Shown piece after piece: positions 8,097 through 18,079 of a DNA stretch of 64,000 nucleotides. Location of the stretch: assembly GCA_001829005.1 (NCBI GenBank), contig MIAG01000009.1, positions 341,560 to 405,559 of the forward strand, in the 5' to 3' direction. A program made the translations under genes and the position numbers. Every line of letters begins with the position of its first letter. The first letter of the stretch is position 1. The notes below the pieces were generated by a model. It had not been told where the DNA came from and did not search any database. It saw only the letters and a program-made list of their open reading frames with translations. The stretch is from Sphingobacteriia bacterium RIFOXYC2_FULL_35_18. GTDB taxonomy: Bacteria > Bacteroidota > Bacteroidia > Chitinophagales > Chitinophagaceae.

Positions 8097-9095
8097 TTAT
8101 TCACTGTCATAAGCCCATTTAACCCAAGTTGCTCCCCAGGTAAATCCACCTCCAAATGCTGCCAGAACAATATTGTCTCCTTTCTTTAATTGTTTTTCCC
8201 AATCCCATAAGCAAAGAGGCAATGTTGCAGCAGTAGTGTTGCCATATTTCTGAATATTAATCATCACTTTTTCTTTGGGTAAGCCCATGCGATTTGCAGT
8301 TGCATCTATGATTCTTAAATTGGCCTGATGCGGTACCAGCCATGCAATATCGTCTGCGGTTAAATTATTACGCTCTAATAATTCGGCACTTACATCGGCC
8401 ATGCCTTTTACTGCAAATTTGAAAACAGCTTGTCCTTCTTGGTACGCATAGTGTTCCTTAGCCATTACTGTTTCTACAGTGGCTGGTTTTAAAGATCCAC
8501 CTGCTTTCATATGTAAATATTGTCTGCCACTTCCATCGCTTCGTAAGATGCTGTCTTTGATGCCCACTTCTTCTTCAGTAGGCTGTAGTAAAATGGCTCC
8601 TGCTCCGTCTCCAAAAATGATGCAAGTAGCGCGGTCCGTATAATCGATGATTGCACTCATTTTATCTACTCCAACTACAATTACATTTTTATAACGGCCA
8701 CTCTCAATAAACATGGCTCCTGTTGTAACCGCATATAAAAAACCACTACAGGCTGCACTCATATCAAATCCCCATGCATTGGTTGCACCCAATTTATCGG
8801 CAATGATATTGGCGGTGGCTGGAAATACCATATCTGGTGTAACTGTTGCACAAATGATACAATCTATATCGGTTGGGGCTAAATTTTTCTTGCGAAGAAT
8901 TTCTTGAATGGCAGGGACTGCCATATCGCTACTGGCTTTACCAGGTTCTTTTAATATTCTTCTTTCTTCAATACCGGTTCTTGTTCTAATCCACTCGTCG
9001 TTGGTATCTACCATTTTTTCTAAATCGAAATTGGTCAACTTTGTTTCGGGAACATATCCTCCCACTGCGGTAATAGCTGCGCTTCTTTTATTCAT
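8097..9095 (-). CDS. fabH: 3-oxoacyl-ACP synthase III
   Basis: The condensing enzyme that starts fatty-acid synthesis from acyl-CoA and malonyl-ACP. The 332-residue protein shows the Cys-His-Asn triad: Cys116 in [12 protein letters not shown], His256 in VPHQANLRI, and Asn286 in [11 protein letters not shown]. The N terminus [16 protein letters not shown] is typical. It is divergent from ruvA and 34 bp upstream of the PLP enzyme on the same strand. Confidence 0.94.
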   Translation of the reverse strand: MNKRSAAITAVGGYVPETKLTNFDLEKMVDTNDEWIRTRTGIEERRILKEPGKASSDMAVPAIQEILRKKNLAPTDIDCIICATVTPDMVFPATANIIADKLGATNAWGFDMSAACSGFLYAVTTGAMFIESGRYKNVIVVGVDKMSAIIDYTDRATCIIFGDGAGAILLQPTEEEVGIKDSILRSDGSGRQYLHMKAGGSLKPATVETVMAKEHYAYQEGQAVFKFAVKGMADVSAELLERNNLTADDIAWLVPHQANLRIIDATANRMGLPKEKVMINIQKYGNTTAATLPLCLWDWEKQLKKGDNIVLAAFGGGFTWGATWVKWAYDSE

Positions 9096-9166
9096 TTATT
9101 ATAGGGGTTATATAAAAGATTGAAGGTACGCCTAATTGCTTTCTTTTTGCTATTTTCGTCTCAATT

Positions 9167-9751
9167 ATGATAGCTTTTGTTCGTGGTCAATTTGCAGTTA
9201 AAACACCTGCCCGAGTAGTGGTAGATGTGAATGGAGTAGGGTATGATCTTCAAATTAGCTTAAATACCTTCTCTGCTATTAGCAATAAAGAGAGTGGGCA
9301 ATTGTTTACTTATTTGCATATTACCGAGAATTCGCATACCCTTTTTGGCTTTGCTGAATTGTCTGAGAAAGACCTTTTTTTACAATTGATTAGTGTATCT
9401 GGGGTAGGGGCATCTACAGCCCGTATGATGTTGTCTGGCATGAAGCCCGAAGAAATAACCCGAGCCATTGTTCAAGGAAACACTAAACAGCTAGAAGGAA
9501 TCAAGGGAATAGGTAAAAAATCGGCCGAAAGATTGATTGTAGAACTAAGGGATAAGCTCGCTAAACAGCACAATGAAAATATTTTACCCGGATTTGTTAC
9601 CCCGCAAATAGATTCGGATGCAATAAATGCCTTAATTTCATTGGGCATTGGTAGAGTAATGGCCGAACAAGCTGTTAAGAAAACCATGCAAACATCCCCC
9701 GAAAACAGTTCATTAGAAGAAATTATTAAACTAGCACTCAAAAACCTATAG
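9167..9751 (+). CDS. ruvA: Holliday junction DNA helicase subunit RuvA
   Basis: RuvA binds four-way junctions and loads RuvB for branch migration. The 194-residue protein has the N-terminal OB domain (MIAFVRGQ, VVVDVNGVGYDLQISL), the two helix-hairpin-helix motifs (LISVSGVGASTARMML and LEGIKGIGKKSAERLIVEL) and the short C-terminal RuvB-binding domain. It lies 36 bp ahead of sprA. RuvB and RuvC are not in the window. Confidence 0.95.
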   Translation: MIAFVRGQFAVKTPARVVVDVNGVGYDLQISLNTFSAISNKESGQLFTYLHITENSHTLFGFAELSEKDLFLQLISVSGVGASTARMMLSGMKPEEITRAIVQGNTKQLEGIKGIGKKSAERLIVELRDKLAKQHNENILPGFVTPQIDSDAINALISLGIGRVMAEQAVKKTMQTSPENSSLEEIIKLALKNL

Positions 9752-9787
9752 CCATCGAATTGAGCTTTACTTAACCAAGCGGGACTG

Positions 9788-12700
9788 TTGTTGAAGTATT
9801 CCTACTCATTTGTATTTTTTTGTTTGACCATTCTGTGGTGTACTAATTCTTTTTCCCAAACGAAAGATAGTTTACGTTTTCCTATTCAAGATAGAAGAGG
9901 AGATGCCATGAGTGCGCCCAATAAAAATCCTTTTGATATAAAAGACACTGGTCTTGTAAAAAGGAAAACAGAATACGATCCTAAAACCAAGTCTTATTTT
10001 ATTAGCGAAAAAATTGGTAATATTTGGTACCGCAAACCTGCTGCCATTTCTTTTGAAGACTTTTGGAAACTAGAAGCTAAAAAATCGGAGAACGATTATT
10101 TTAAGAAAAGAGCCGATGCACTTTCTTTATTAAATCAAAAAACAAAACGACCTCCTTTACAAACCTATCCTAAATTATTCGATCGAATATTTGGATTAAC
10201 TGGTCAAAACCTGAAAGTAGATATTCGCCCATCTGGTGAAGTAAATGTAATGGCTGGGTATCAAGGTCAAAATATCAAAAACCCTACATTACCTGAACGT
10301 GCTAGAAAAAATGGGGGCTTCGATTTTGATATGAATGCCAACCTAAATTTGAATGCGAATATTGGCGATAAACTCAAATTCCCCATCAACTATAATACCC
10401 TTACTAATTTAGGTTTCGACAATCAGTTGAAATTAGATTACAAAGGAATGGATGATGAAATCATCAAGAGCATTGAAGCCGGAAATATCTCCTTTCAATC
10501 GAAGGGAACTTTAATTCCTAGTGCACAAAACTTATTTGGAGTTAAAGCACAATTGCAATTTGGAAAATTATTTGTGACAGGTGCGTTGGCTAACCAACGA
10601 TCTTCTAGGCAGAGTTTAAATTTACAAGGAGGTGCTGCTACCCAGTCCTTTCAAAAGAAGTTAGATGAATATGAAGAGAACAGACACTTTTTATTAGGTA
10701 AATATTTCAAAGACAATTTTAATAAAACCATGCGCAATTTGCCTGTTGTGAACTCTCAGGTGCAAATTCAACGTATGGAAGTTTGGGTAACCAATAGAAC
10801 AGGCGCAACTACTGATGCAAGAGATATTGTGGGTTTGATGGATTTAGGTGAACCTTCTCCTTTTAATAATGCAATTCAGTCTTTAACCAATAATCCATTG
10901 CCTGCAAATGGCGCCAATAATTTATATGCTTCTTTAGCAGGTGATCCGAATGCAAGAAATCCTGCATTCATCAATAGTTTATTGTTGACCAAAGGCTTGA
11001 GACCTGTAGATGATTTTGAAAAAACTTTTGCAAGAAAATTATCTACCAACGAATATTATTTTAATGCACAAGCAGGGTTCCTTTCTATTAATACCCAACT
11101 TCAAGCAGACGAAGTATTAGCAGTCGCTTTTCAATACACGTACAATGGTAGAGTTTTTCAAGTGGGTGAATTTTCACAGGATATTTCTTTAGACTCTAAT
11201 CAAGGTGTTCAAAAAGTTTTGTTCTTAAAATTATTGAAAGCCACTTCGCAAAGAACCAATCTGCCTATTTGGAGTTGGATGATGAAGAATGTGTACTCAT
11301 TAGATTTGTTTGGTGGCATTGAAAGAACTGATTTTAAATTAAATGTATTATACGAAGAGCCTAGTGGTGGATTAAAAAGATTCTTGCCTGAAACAGCTCC
11401 AGCTGTAGACGGTCAGCCGCTCTTGCGTATTTTAAATTTAGATCGACTCAATAATCGAAACGATCCACAACCCGACGGTGTATTTGATTATATAGAAGGC
11501 TTTACCATTTTACCACAAATGGGAAGGGTAGTATTTCCTGTATTAGAGCCATTTGGTAGAGACTTGGATACGCTTGCTTTTTCAGGTTTGCCACAGGCGA
11601 CTAAGGATAAATATGTATACTATCAGTTGTATGATTCTATTAAAGCGATTGCGCAAACATTTGCTAATGTGAATCGATTTGTGATGCAGGGGCAAGTGAA
11701 AGGGTCTGGAGGTAGTTCTGAAATTTATTTGAACACATTTAATATTCCACAAGGTTCGGTGTCGGTTACGGCAGGCGGGCAAGTATTAAGAGAGGGGGCA
11801 GACTTTATTGTAGATTACAATTTGGGTACGGTTAAAATTTTGAACCAAGGTATCTTAAGTGCGAATATTCCAGTAAAAGTAAACTTTGAAAACAATATAG
11901 GATTTGGCATGCAGCAAAGAGGATTTGCTGGATTAAGAGTAGATTATTTAGCTAGTAAAAAATTATCGGTTGGAGCTTCCATGGTGCGTTTGGGTGAGCG
12001 CCCCTTCTTTACTAAAATGGGTTATGGAGATGACCCAATTAGAAATACGATGTATGGGGTAGATTTTAGTTATCGTTCAGAATTACCTGGCTTAACTAGA
12101 ATGTTAGACAAGCTTCCTTTTTATACTACCAATGCAAAGTCTTCTATTAATGCTTATGGAGAAGCAGCTGTACTAAAGCCAGGACATCCACCACAAATAG
12201 GAAGGGGAGACCAAGGCTTGATTTTTATTGATGACTTTGAAGGAACTCGCGCCAATATAGATTTGCGTTTTCCTTTTGTGTCTTGGGCATTGGCATCAAC
12301 ACCGCAAGGGAATCCTCGTTTCCCTGAATCTACTTTAACCGATTCTATCAATTATAATTTTAACCGAGCTAAAATGGCTTGGTATAATATTGAACCCAAT
12401 TTACAAGACAAGAATAGTCCGAATAATCCATTACGTAGAAATTTGGCAGAACTAAGTGATCCTCGTGTTCGTCAGGTATTCACCAATGAATTGTTTCCTC
12501 AAAGAACTACGAATATTACAGATGTTCAAGCGGCAACTTTTGATTTGGCTTTTTATCCAACCGAAAAAGGACCGTATAATTTTGAAACCCGTCCTGGTCA
12601 AATTAATGCCAATGGTCGTTTGAGCAATCCTACCACACGTTGGGGTGGAATCATGCGTGCCATTGATCAAACTGATTTTGAAACCAATAATATTGAGTTC

Positions 12701-15700
12701 GTAGAATTCTGGATGCAGAATCCATTTATTACTAATCCTGCAAGCAGGGGAGGAAAATTATTTTTAAATTTTGGAAATATTAGTGAAGACATTTTAAAAG
12801 ATGGACGTCGCTTTTATGAAAATGGAATGAATACGCCTACTGTTCCTGCCTCTGTTGATAGCAGCAATACTTGGGGTAAAACACCGGTGAATCCAATTCA
12901 AATTACGCAGGCATTTAGCAACGATCCGAATGATCGTGTTTTTCAAGATGTGGGCTTTGATGGTATTGATGATATAGCGGAGCGTAGAAAGAAAGCATAT
13001 ATACTACAACAACTCGCCAATAATTTTGGTCCTGCATCTGCCGTTTACCAACGTGCATTTCAAGATCCTTCTAATGACAACTATCAATGGTATAGAGACC
13101 CTGCTTTTGATGCAGTTGGAACAGGAATTTTAGGACGATATAAAAACTTTAATAATCCACAAGGCAATTCACCGGTTGCTGTTTCAGACGGAATATTTAC
13201 TTCTGCTGCAACACTCTATCCGGATAATGAAGATTTAAATAGAGACAATACCTTGAATGAATCTGAATCTTATTATGAATATGAAGTGCCCTTGGCTCCT
13301 GGTATGGATGTAGGTAGAACACCTTATATCACTGATAAAAAAAGAGTAACGGTTAATTCTGCAGATGGGGTAACCCGAACAGAAGATTGGTTTTTATTTA
13401 GGGTTCCTATTAAAGGGTATACCAGAAAAATTGGAAATATTCCCGACTTTAAATCGATACGTTTTGTTCGTTTGTTCATGACCGATTTTGAAGATTCAGT
13501 TGTGGTGAGATTAGCCCGATTAGATTTAGTAAGAAACCAATGGCGCCAGTTCATTTATAATTTAGATACAACAGGCTCATACACTCCTATCAATACTACT
13601 ACAGGAACACAATTTAATACCCTTGCAGTAAACTTAGAAGAGAACAGCAGCAGAACACCAGTGAATTATTTAATGCCACCGAATGTAGAACGTGTTCAAT
13701 TGTTAAGTAATAATGGAGTCAACCTACAACAGAATGAACAGGCCATTGCTATGCGCGTAAACAATTTACAAGCAGGTGATGCAAGGGGAATTTTTAAAAC
13801 ATTGAATTTGGATATAAGACGTTATACCAAATTGTCGATGTATTTACACGCAGAATCTATAACAGGTCAAAGGCCTGTGGTGGATAATGAAATTAGAGCG
13901 GTTATTAGAATTGGGCAAGACTTTTTGAACAACTATTATGAAATAAAAGTTCCACTTAAGATAACTGCTCCTGGTATTTATCCTCGTGGACAAGAAGCAA
14001 GGGTTTGGCCAGAAGAAAATAATATTGATTTCTTGTTGCGAGACTTGATCGATTTAAAATTGGAAAGAAATAATGCTGGTGCTTCCTTAAGTAATATTTA
14101 TAGAAAAATCATTGGCAATAAAACCATGTCGATCATGGGAAATCCTAATTTAGGAGAAGTGCGCGGATTTTTAGTTGCTGTAGAAAATCCTTCAAGGCCC
14201 AATGGGGTAGCCATAAGTGCTGAAGTATGGGCGAATGAATTAAGGTTGTCTGGTTTGGATGAGAAAGGCGGCTATGCTGCACTTGGTAGAGTGGATTTGG
14301 TATTGGCCGATTTAGGAACCTTATCTGTTTCTGCAAATACTTATACGCAAGGATTTGGTACCATTGAACAAAGGGTGAATGAAAGAGCTAGAGATAATTT
14401 AATGCAGTTTGATATAGCAGCTAATATTGATGCAGGAAAATTGGTTCCTAAAAAAGCAAGGTTGTCTGTTCCAATTTATGCAAGCATTAATCGTTCAACT
14501 TTAACTCCTGAATTTGATCCATATGATATGGATGTAAATTACAGAGATAAGTTAAATGCGGCTGCCCCAGATAAAAGAGATTCAATCAAGCGAGCAGCAG
14601 CAGATATTACTACTATTAAAACACTCAACTTTACCAATGTTCGAGTATTGCAAGGGCAAGGTAGGGCTGGCTTATTAAGCTTAAGTAATTTCGACTTTAG
14701 TTATTCTTTTACACAAACAGAACATACTAGTCCAGTCATTGCCCAAAACAAAGTGACCCGACATAGAGGAGGATTGGGATACACTTATATAGGTCAGAGT
14801 AATTTTATTGAACCATTCAAAAAAGTAATTAAAGGGAAGAGTCCATGGTTGGCTTTTATTAGAGATGCCAATTTTAATTTAAAGCCTTCTTTCCTAAGTT
14901 TCAGGGCCGATATTAATAGACAATTTGGAGAGTTTATTCCTCGTATTGTGAATACGGTAAACAGTAAAGTAGACAGAGTTGATACTACTTACGATAAGTA
15001 TTTTACGTTTGATCGTTTTTATAATTTAAGGTGGGATTTAACCCGCTCTGTTAACGTAGACTTTAACGCTACCAATAATGCTCGAGTAGATGAACCTTTT
15101 GGAAGAATTGATACCAAGCTTAAAAAAGATTCTGTTAGAACTAATTTCTTTAAAGGAGGTAGGAATACATTGTATCAGCAGAAAGCCATCATGAATTACA
15201 ATATTCCATTGAATAAGTTTCCTTTCTCCGATTGGATTACGGCGAGGTACAGTTATGGAACTTCTTATAGTTGGATTGGAGCAAGTAGAATTGCAGTGAA
15301 CCTGGGAAATACGATTGAAAATTCGCAAGAGAATAATTTGAATGCACAATTCAATTTTGGAAACTTATATGCTAAGTCTAGGTGGATGCGAGCCTTAGAT
15401 AATATTCCTCCACCTCGCTCTAAAAATGATCCGAAGAATGGAAAGAGTGCACCACCAGCAATAAATCCATTGGGTTCTGTATTCCCAACTAAAGCAGAAG
15501 CAATTGCGGGTTTATTGGGCCAAAAAAGAACCGATGCTTTGAAGCGTTGGAGACAACAAAGAAGAGATATTAAGAATGCTGAAAAAATGTTGCGTCAAGC
15601 AACTACGCCAGAATTAGGTGGGCTCGAAAGAACTGCGGGAAAGTTCATCACCATGTTTAAAACTATTTCTATTAATTACGGCGAAAACTTTAGAAGTCGA

Positions 15701-17050
15701 TTGCCGGGTTATATGGATAGCACCAACTTTATTGGACAAAATTTTCAAACCATGGCACCAGGTTTAGATTATGTTTTTGGTAAACAACCAGATGCCAATT
15801 GGATCAATAATAAAATTTCGAAAGGCTTGTTAACCAAAGACAGCACATTCAATTTTTTATATAGACAAAGTTTTGAACAAAGACTCAATATCACAGCACA
15901 AATAGAACCAATAAGAGAGTTATTAATTGATATTACTTTAGACAAATCATTTACCAAAGATTATACCGCACTTATTAAAGACACTACGGGGTCGGGCAAT
16001 AATTTTGGTCAATTGAATCCATTGTTTAACGGAGGTTTCAGCGTTTCTTATATTGCATTTAATACCTTGTTTGGAAGTAGTAATCCAAATGAATTGTCTG
16101 CAACTTTCAAAGAATTTGAAGCCAATCGATTGGTAGTTTCTAGAAGGGTAGCGGCATTAAATCCTTACTGGCAACAATTACCTGCTAACCAGAAATTTAC
16201 TCCTGATGGATATGCTACAGGTTACGGTAGGTATGCACAAGATGTGTTGATTCCTTCTTTCTTGGCTGCTTACACAGGAAAAGATCCAAATACCATTGCT
16301 TTATTAAGAGAGGGGGCGAGTAAAATCAGTGCCAATCCTTTTAGTGGAATTATACCTAAACCCAACTGGAAATTAACTTACACGGGTCTTACTAAAATAC
16401 CTGCAATTGCTAATTTGTTCAGCAATTTTACCATTAGCCATGGCTACAACGGTCAATTGAGTATGAATAGTTTTAGTAGTGCGCTTTTATACCAAGATCC
16501 ATTTAGATTAAGTGCACCAGGGTTTATTGATACTACCAGCGGCAACTTTATTCCATTCTTCTTGGTTCCGAATATTAGCATGGCAGAACGCTTTGAACCC
16601 TTATTAAAAATTGATTTCACTACCATTAGTCAGTTCAATTTCAATTTAGAATTTAGAAAGAGCAGACAATTAAGTTTGAGTTTAATTGATTACCAATTAA
16701 GTGAAAGCAGGAGTACTGAATGGATTGTAGGAATGAATTGGAGAAAGCGCGGATTTAAATTGCCGTTTAATATTACTGGGAAAGGATTACAAAACGATTT
16801 GAACTTAAAGCTGGATGTTTCTGTAAGAGATGTATCCATAAGTAATAGCAGGTTAGATCAAACCAATGCTTATGGTACGGGTGGACAAAAAGAAATCACC
16901 ATTTCACCTGCTATTGACTATGTTATCAATAGCAGGATCAATGTGAAATTATTCTTTGATCAAAGAAGAGTGACTCCTTATATTTCAACATCAGCACCTA
17001 TCACCAATACCCGCGCTGGGGTGAATGTGCGGATTTCTCTAGCCCAGTAA
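9788..17050 (+). CDS. sprA: SprA, outer-membrane translocon of type IX secretion/gliding
   Basis: At 2420 residues this is the SprA (Sov) protein, which forms the very large outer-membrane barrel through which type IX substrates leave the cell. A signal peptide (SYSFVFFCLTILWCTNSFSQ) is followed by long alternating beta-strand sequence with motifs of the family such as LDYKGMDDEIIKSIEAGNIS, GLRPVDDFEKTFARKL and IFIDDFEGTRANIDLR. No in-frame ATG or GTG precedes the signal peptide, because an in-frame TGA lies at 9761-9763. The start is therefore probably TTG at 9788 (or 9791); the next ATG (residue 41) would remove the signal peptide. The gene directly follows ruvA. Confidence 0.95.
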   Translation: MLKYSYSFVFFCLTILWCTNSFSQTKDSLRFPIQDRRGDAMSAPNKNPFDIKDTGLVKRKTEYDPKTKSYFISEKIGNIWYRKPAAISFEDFWKLEAKKSENDYFKKRADALSLLNQKTKRPPLQTYPKLFDRIFGLTGQNLKVDIRPSGEVNVMAGYQGQNIKNPTLPERARKNGGFDFDMNANLNLNANIGDKLKFPINYNTLTNLGFDNQLKLDYKGMDDEIIKSIEAGNISFQSKGTLIPSAQNLFGVKAQLQFGKLFVTGALANQRSSRQSLNLQGGAATQSFQKKLDEYEENRHFLLGKYFKDNFNKTMRNLPVVNSQVQIQRMEVWVTNRTGATTDARDIVGLMDLGEPSPFNNAIQSLTNNPLPANGANNLYASLAGDPNARNPAFINSLLLTKGLRPVDDFEKTFARKLSTNEYYFNAQAGFLSINTQLQADEVLAVAFQYTYNGRVFQVGEFSQDISLDSNQGVQKVLFLKLLKATSQRTNLPIWSWMMKNVYSLDLFGGIERTDFKLNVLYEEPSGGLKRFLPETAPAVDGQPLLRILNLDRLNNRNDPQPDGVFDYIEGFTILPQMGRVVFPVLEPFGRDLDTLAFSGLPQATKDKYVYYQLYDSIKAIAQTFANVNRFVMQGQVKGSGGSSEIYLNTFNIPQGSVSVTAGGQVLREGADFIVDYNLGTVKILNQGILSANIPVKVNFENNIGFGMQQRGFAGLRVDYLASKKLSVGASMVRLGERPFFTKMGYGDDPIRNTMYGVDFSYRSELPGLTRMLDKLPFYTTNAKSSINAYGEAAVLKPGHPPQIGRGDQGLIFIDDFEGTRANIDLRFPFVSWALASTPQGNPRFPESTLTDSINYNFNRAKMAWYNIEPNLQDKNSPNNPLRRNLAELSDPRVRQVFTNELFPQRTTNITDVQAATFDLAFYPTEKGPYNFETRPGQINANGRLSNPTTRWGGIMRAIDQTDFETNNIEFVEFWMQNPFITNPASRGGKLFLNFGNISEDILKDGRRFYENGMNTPTVPASVDSSNTWGKTPVNPIQITQAFSNDPNDRVFQDVGFDGIDDIAERRKKAYILQQLANNFGPASAVYQRAFQDPSNDNYQWYRDPAFDAVGTGILGRYKNFNNPQGNSPVAVSDGIFTSAATLYPDNEDLNRDNTLNESESYYEYEVPLAPGMDVGRTPYITDKKRVTVNSADGVTRTEDWFLFRVPIKGYTRKIGNIPDFKSIRFVRLFMTDFEDSVVVRLARLDLVRNQWRQFIYNLDTTGSYTPINTTTGTQFNTLAVNLEENSSRTPVNYLMPPNVERVQLLSNNGVNLQQNEQAIAMRVNNLQAGDARGIFKTLNLDIRRYTKLSMYLHAESITGQRPVVDNEIRAVIRIGQDFLNNYYEIKVPLKITAPGIYPRGQEARVWPEENNIDFLLRDLIDLKLERNNAGASLSNIYRKIIGNKTMSIMGNPNLGEVRGFLVAVENPSRPNGVAISAEVWANELRLSGLDEKGGYAALGRVDLVLADLGTLSVSANTYTQGFGTIEQRVNERARDNLMQFDIAANIDAGKLVPKKARLSVPIYASINRSTLTPEFDPYDMDVNYRDKLNAAAPDKRDSIKRAAADITTIKTLNFTNVRVLQGQGRAGLLSLSNFDFSYSFTQTEHTSPVIAQNKVTRHRGGLGYTYIGQSNFIEPFKKVIKGKSPWLAFIRDANFNLKPSFLSFRADINRQFGEFIPRIVNTVNSKVDRVDTTYDKYFTFDRFYNLRWDLTRSVNVDFNATNNARVDEPFGRIDTKLKKDSVRTNFFKGGRNTLYQQKAIMNYNIPLNKFPFSDWITARYSYGTSYSWIGASRIAVNLGNTIENSQENNLNAQFNFGNLYAKSRWMRALDNIPPPRSKNDPKNGKSAPPAINPLGSVFPTKAEAIAGLLGQKRTDALKRWRQQRRDIKNAEKMLRQATTPELGGLERTAGKFITMFKTISINYGENFRSRLPGYMDSTNFIGQNFQTMAPGLDYVFGKQPDANWINNKISKGLLTKDSTFNFLYRQSFEQRLNITAQIEPIRELLIDITLDKSFTKDYTALIKDTTGSGNNFGQLNPLFNGGFSVSYIAFNTLFGSSNPNELSATFKEFEANRLVVSRRVAALNPYWQQLPANQKFTPDGYATGYGRYAQDVLIPSFLAAYTGKDPNTIALLREGASKISANPFSGIIPKPNWKLTYTGLTKIPAIANLFSNFTISHGYNGQLSMNSFSSALLYQDPFRLSAPGFIDTTSGNFIPFFLVPNISMAERFEPLLKIDFTTISQFNFNLEFRKSRQLSLSLIDYQLSESRSTEWIVGMNWRKRGFKLPFNITGKGLQNDLNLKLDVSVRDVSISNSRLDQTNAYGTGGQKEITISPAIDYVINSRINVKLFFDQRRVTPYISTSAPITNTRAGVNVRISLAQ

Positions 17051-17069
17051 AATATTCTAAGTTGTGAAT

Positions 17070-17963
17070 TTATACCACTTCTAACCTATATCCAATTCCC
17101 CTGATGACTACAATCCTAACCCGCTCATCCTGCTCCAATTTCTTCCTCAACTTTGATATAAACATATCCAGACTCCTTCCTACAATCACTCCCTCATCTT
17201 CCCAAATCTCTTTCTGAATCTTATTGCGCTCAATTGCCTTATTTGGCGACAAAGCAAAAATTCGTAACACCCTTGATTCAGTTCCGGTTAGATCTATAGT
17301 ATTCTCATTATAAATTAACTTCCTTTTCTTGTAATCAAATAAAAAAGCCCCCAAATGAAATAGGTCATTATTTTGAGTGGGCAATTGCTCTAAAGTCTTC
17401 GCAGGTTTACGAGATCTAAAATACAATAACCCAACAAAAGCCAAAACTGGCAGACCACCAAGCAGATATCCATTCTTTGAGTCAATAAATGACGAAGCTT
17501 TAAATTGAATATTTATGACATAGCAGTCTTTTGGAAGCTTTCTCCCTTTGCAAGCAACAATATCATCTTTCTGATTATTGGCAATCGCATAACCATAAAC
17601 CACACTAGTATTGCTACAATTCAATACTTTAACCACGTAATCAGCAAATTGCTGATCCTTACCAAATAAACGCTGAGTAATATTTATTAGAGAGTCAGGT
17701 AGAAAACTAAACTCATGCTCAAAACTTATCTGGTATTCATTTGCTGAAATTTTATTCAATGGTAGTACCCTTGATACACTGTCATCCGATTGCAAAAGCA
17801 ATTCATGCCCAACTTTACGAATCAATATTTCAGCTCTAGCTTTTTCAAAATCATCATCACCATCAATACTAAATGCTACAAATGCCAAAGAAGTCAATAC
17901 TAGAAATAATACCCAAAGGAGATTTTTTCTATTGCTATTGAGCAATTTTTGGTATCTAGACAT
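17070..17963 (-). CDS. membrane-anchored winged-helix transcriptional regulator
   Basis: A 297-residue protein with two membrane helices (about residues 15-33 and 165-182) bracketing a domain of roughly 130 residues that is probably periplasmic. The C terminus (about 205-297) is an OmpR/PhoB-type winged helix: LIYNENTIDLTGTESRVL, then a recognition-helix region with GRSLDMFISKLRKKL and a wing GIGYRLEV. This arrangement is like ToxR/CadC but reversed, with the DNA-binding domain last. It is divergent from the TPR-S41 gene at 18080, its likely target. There is no receiver domain, so signal sensing is probably direct. Confidence 0.8.
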   Translation of the reverse strand: MSRYQKLLNSNRKNLLWVLFLVLTSLAFVAFSIDGDDDFEKARAEILIRKVGHELLLQSDDSVSRVLPLNKISANEYQISFEHEFSFLPDSLINITQRLFGKDQQFADYVVKVLNCSNTSVVYGYAIANNQKDDIVACKGRKLPKDCYVINIQFKASSFIDSKNGYLLGGLPVLAFVGLLYFRSRKPAKTLEQLPTQNNDLFHLGAFLFDYKKRKLIYNENTIDLTGTESRVLRIFALSPNKAIERNKIQKEIWEDEGVIVGRSLDMFISKLRKKLEQDERVRIVVIRGIGYRLEVV

Positions 17964-18079
17964 ATTATTTACTGATTATTTACAAAGGTTACACTTTTAT
18001 TTACAATACAAACGCACATTGATGAAAGGTAGAGGTCTACTTTAGCCCAATCAATTTGAAAGGATAAAAAATGTAAAAA

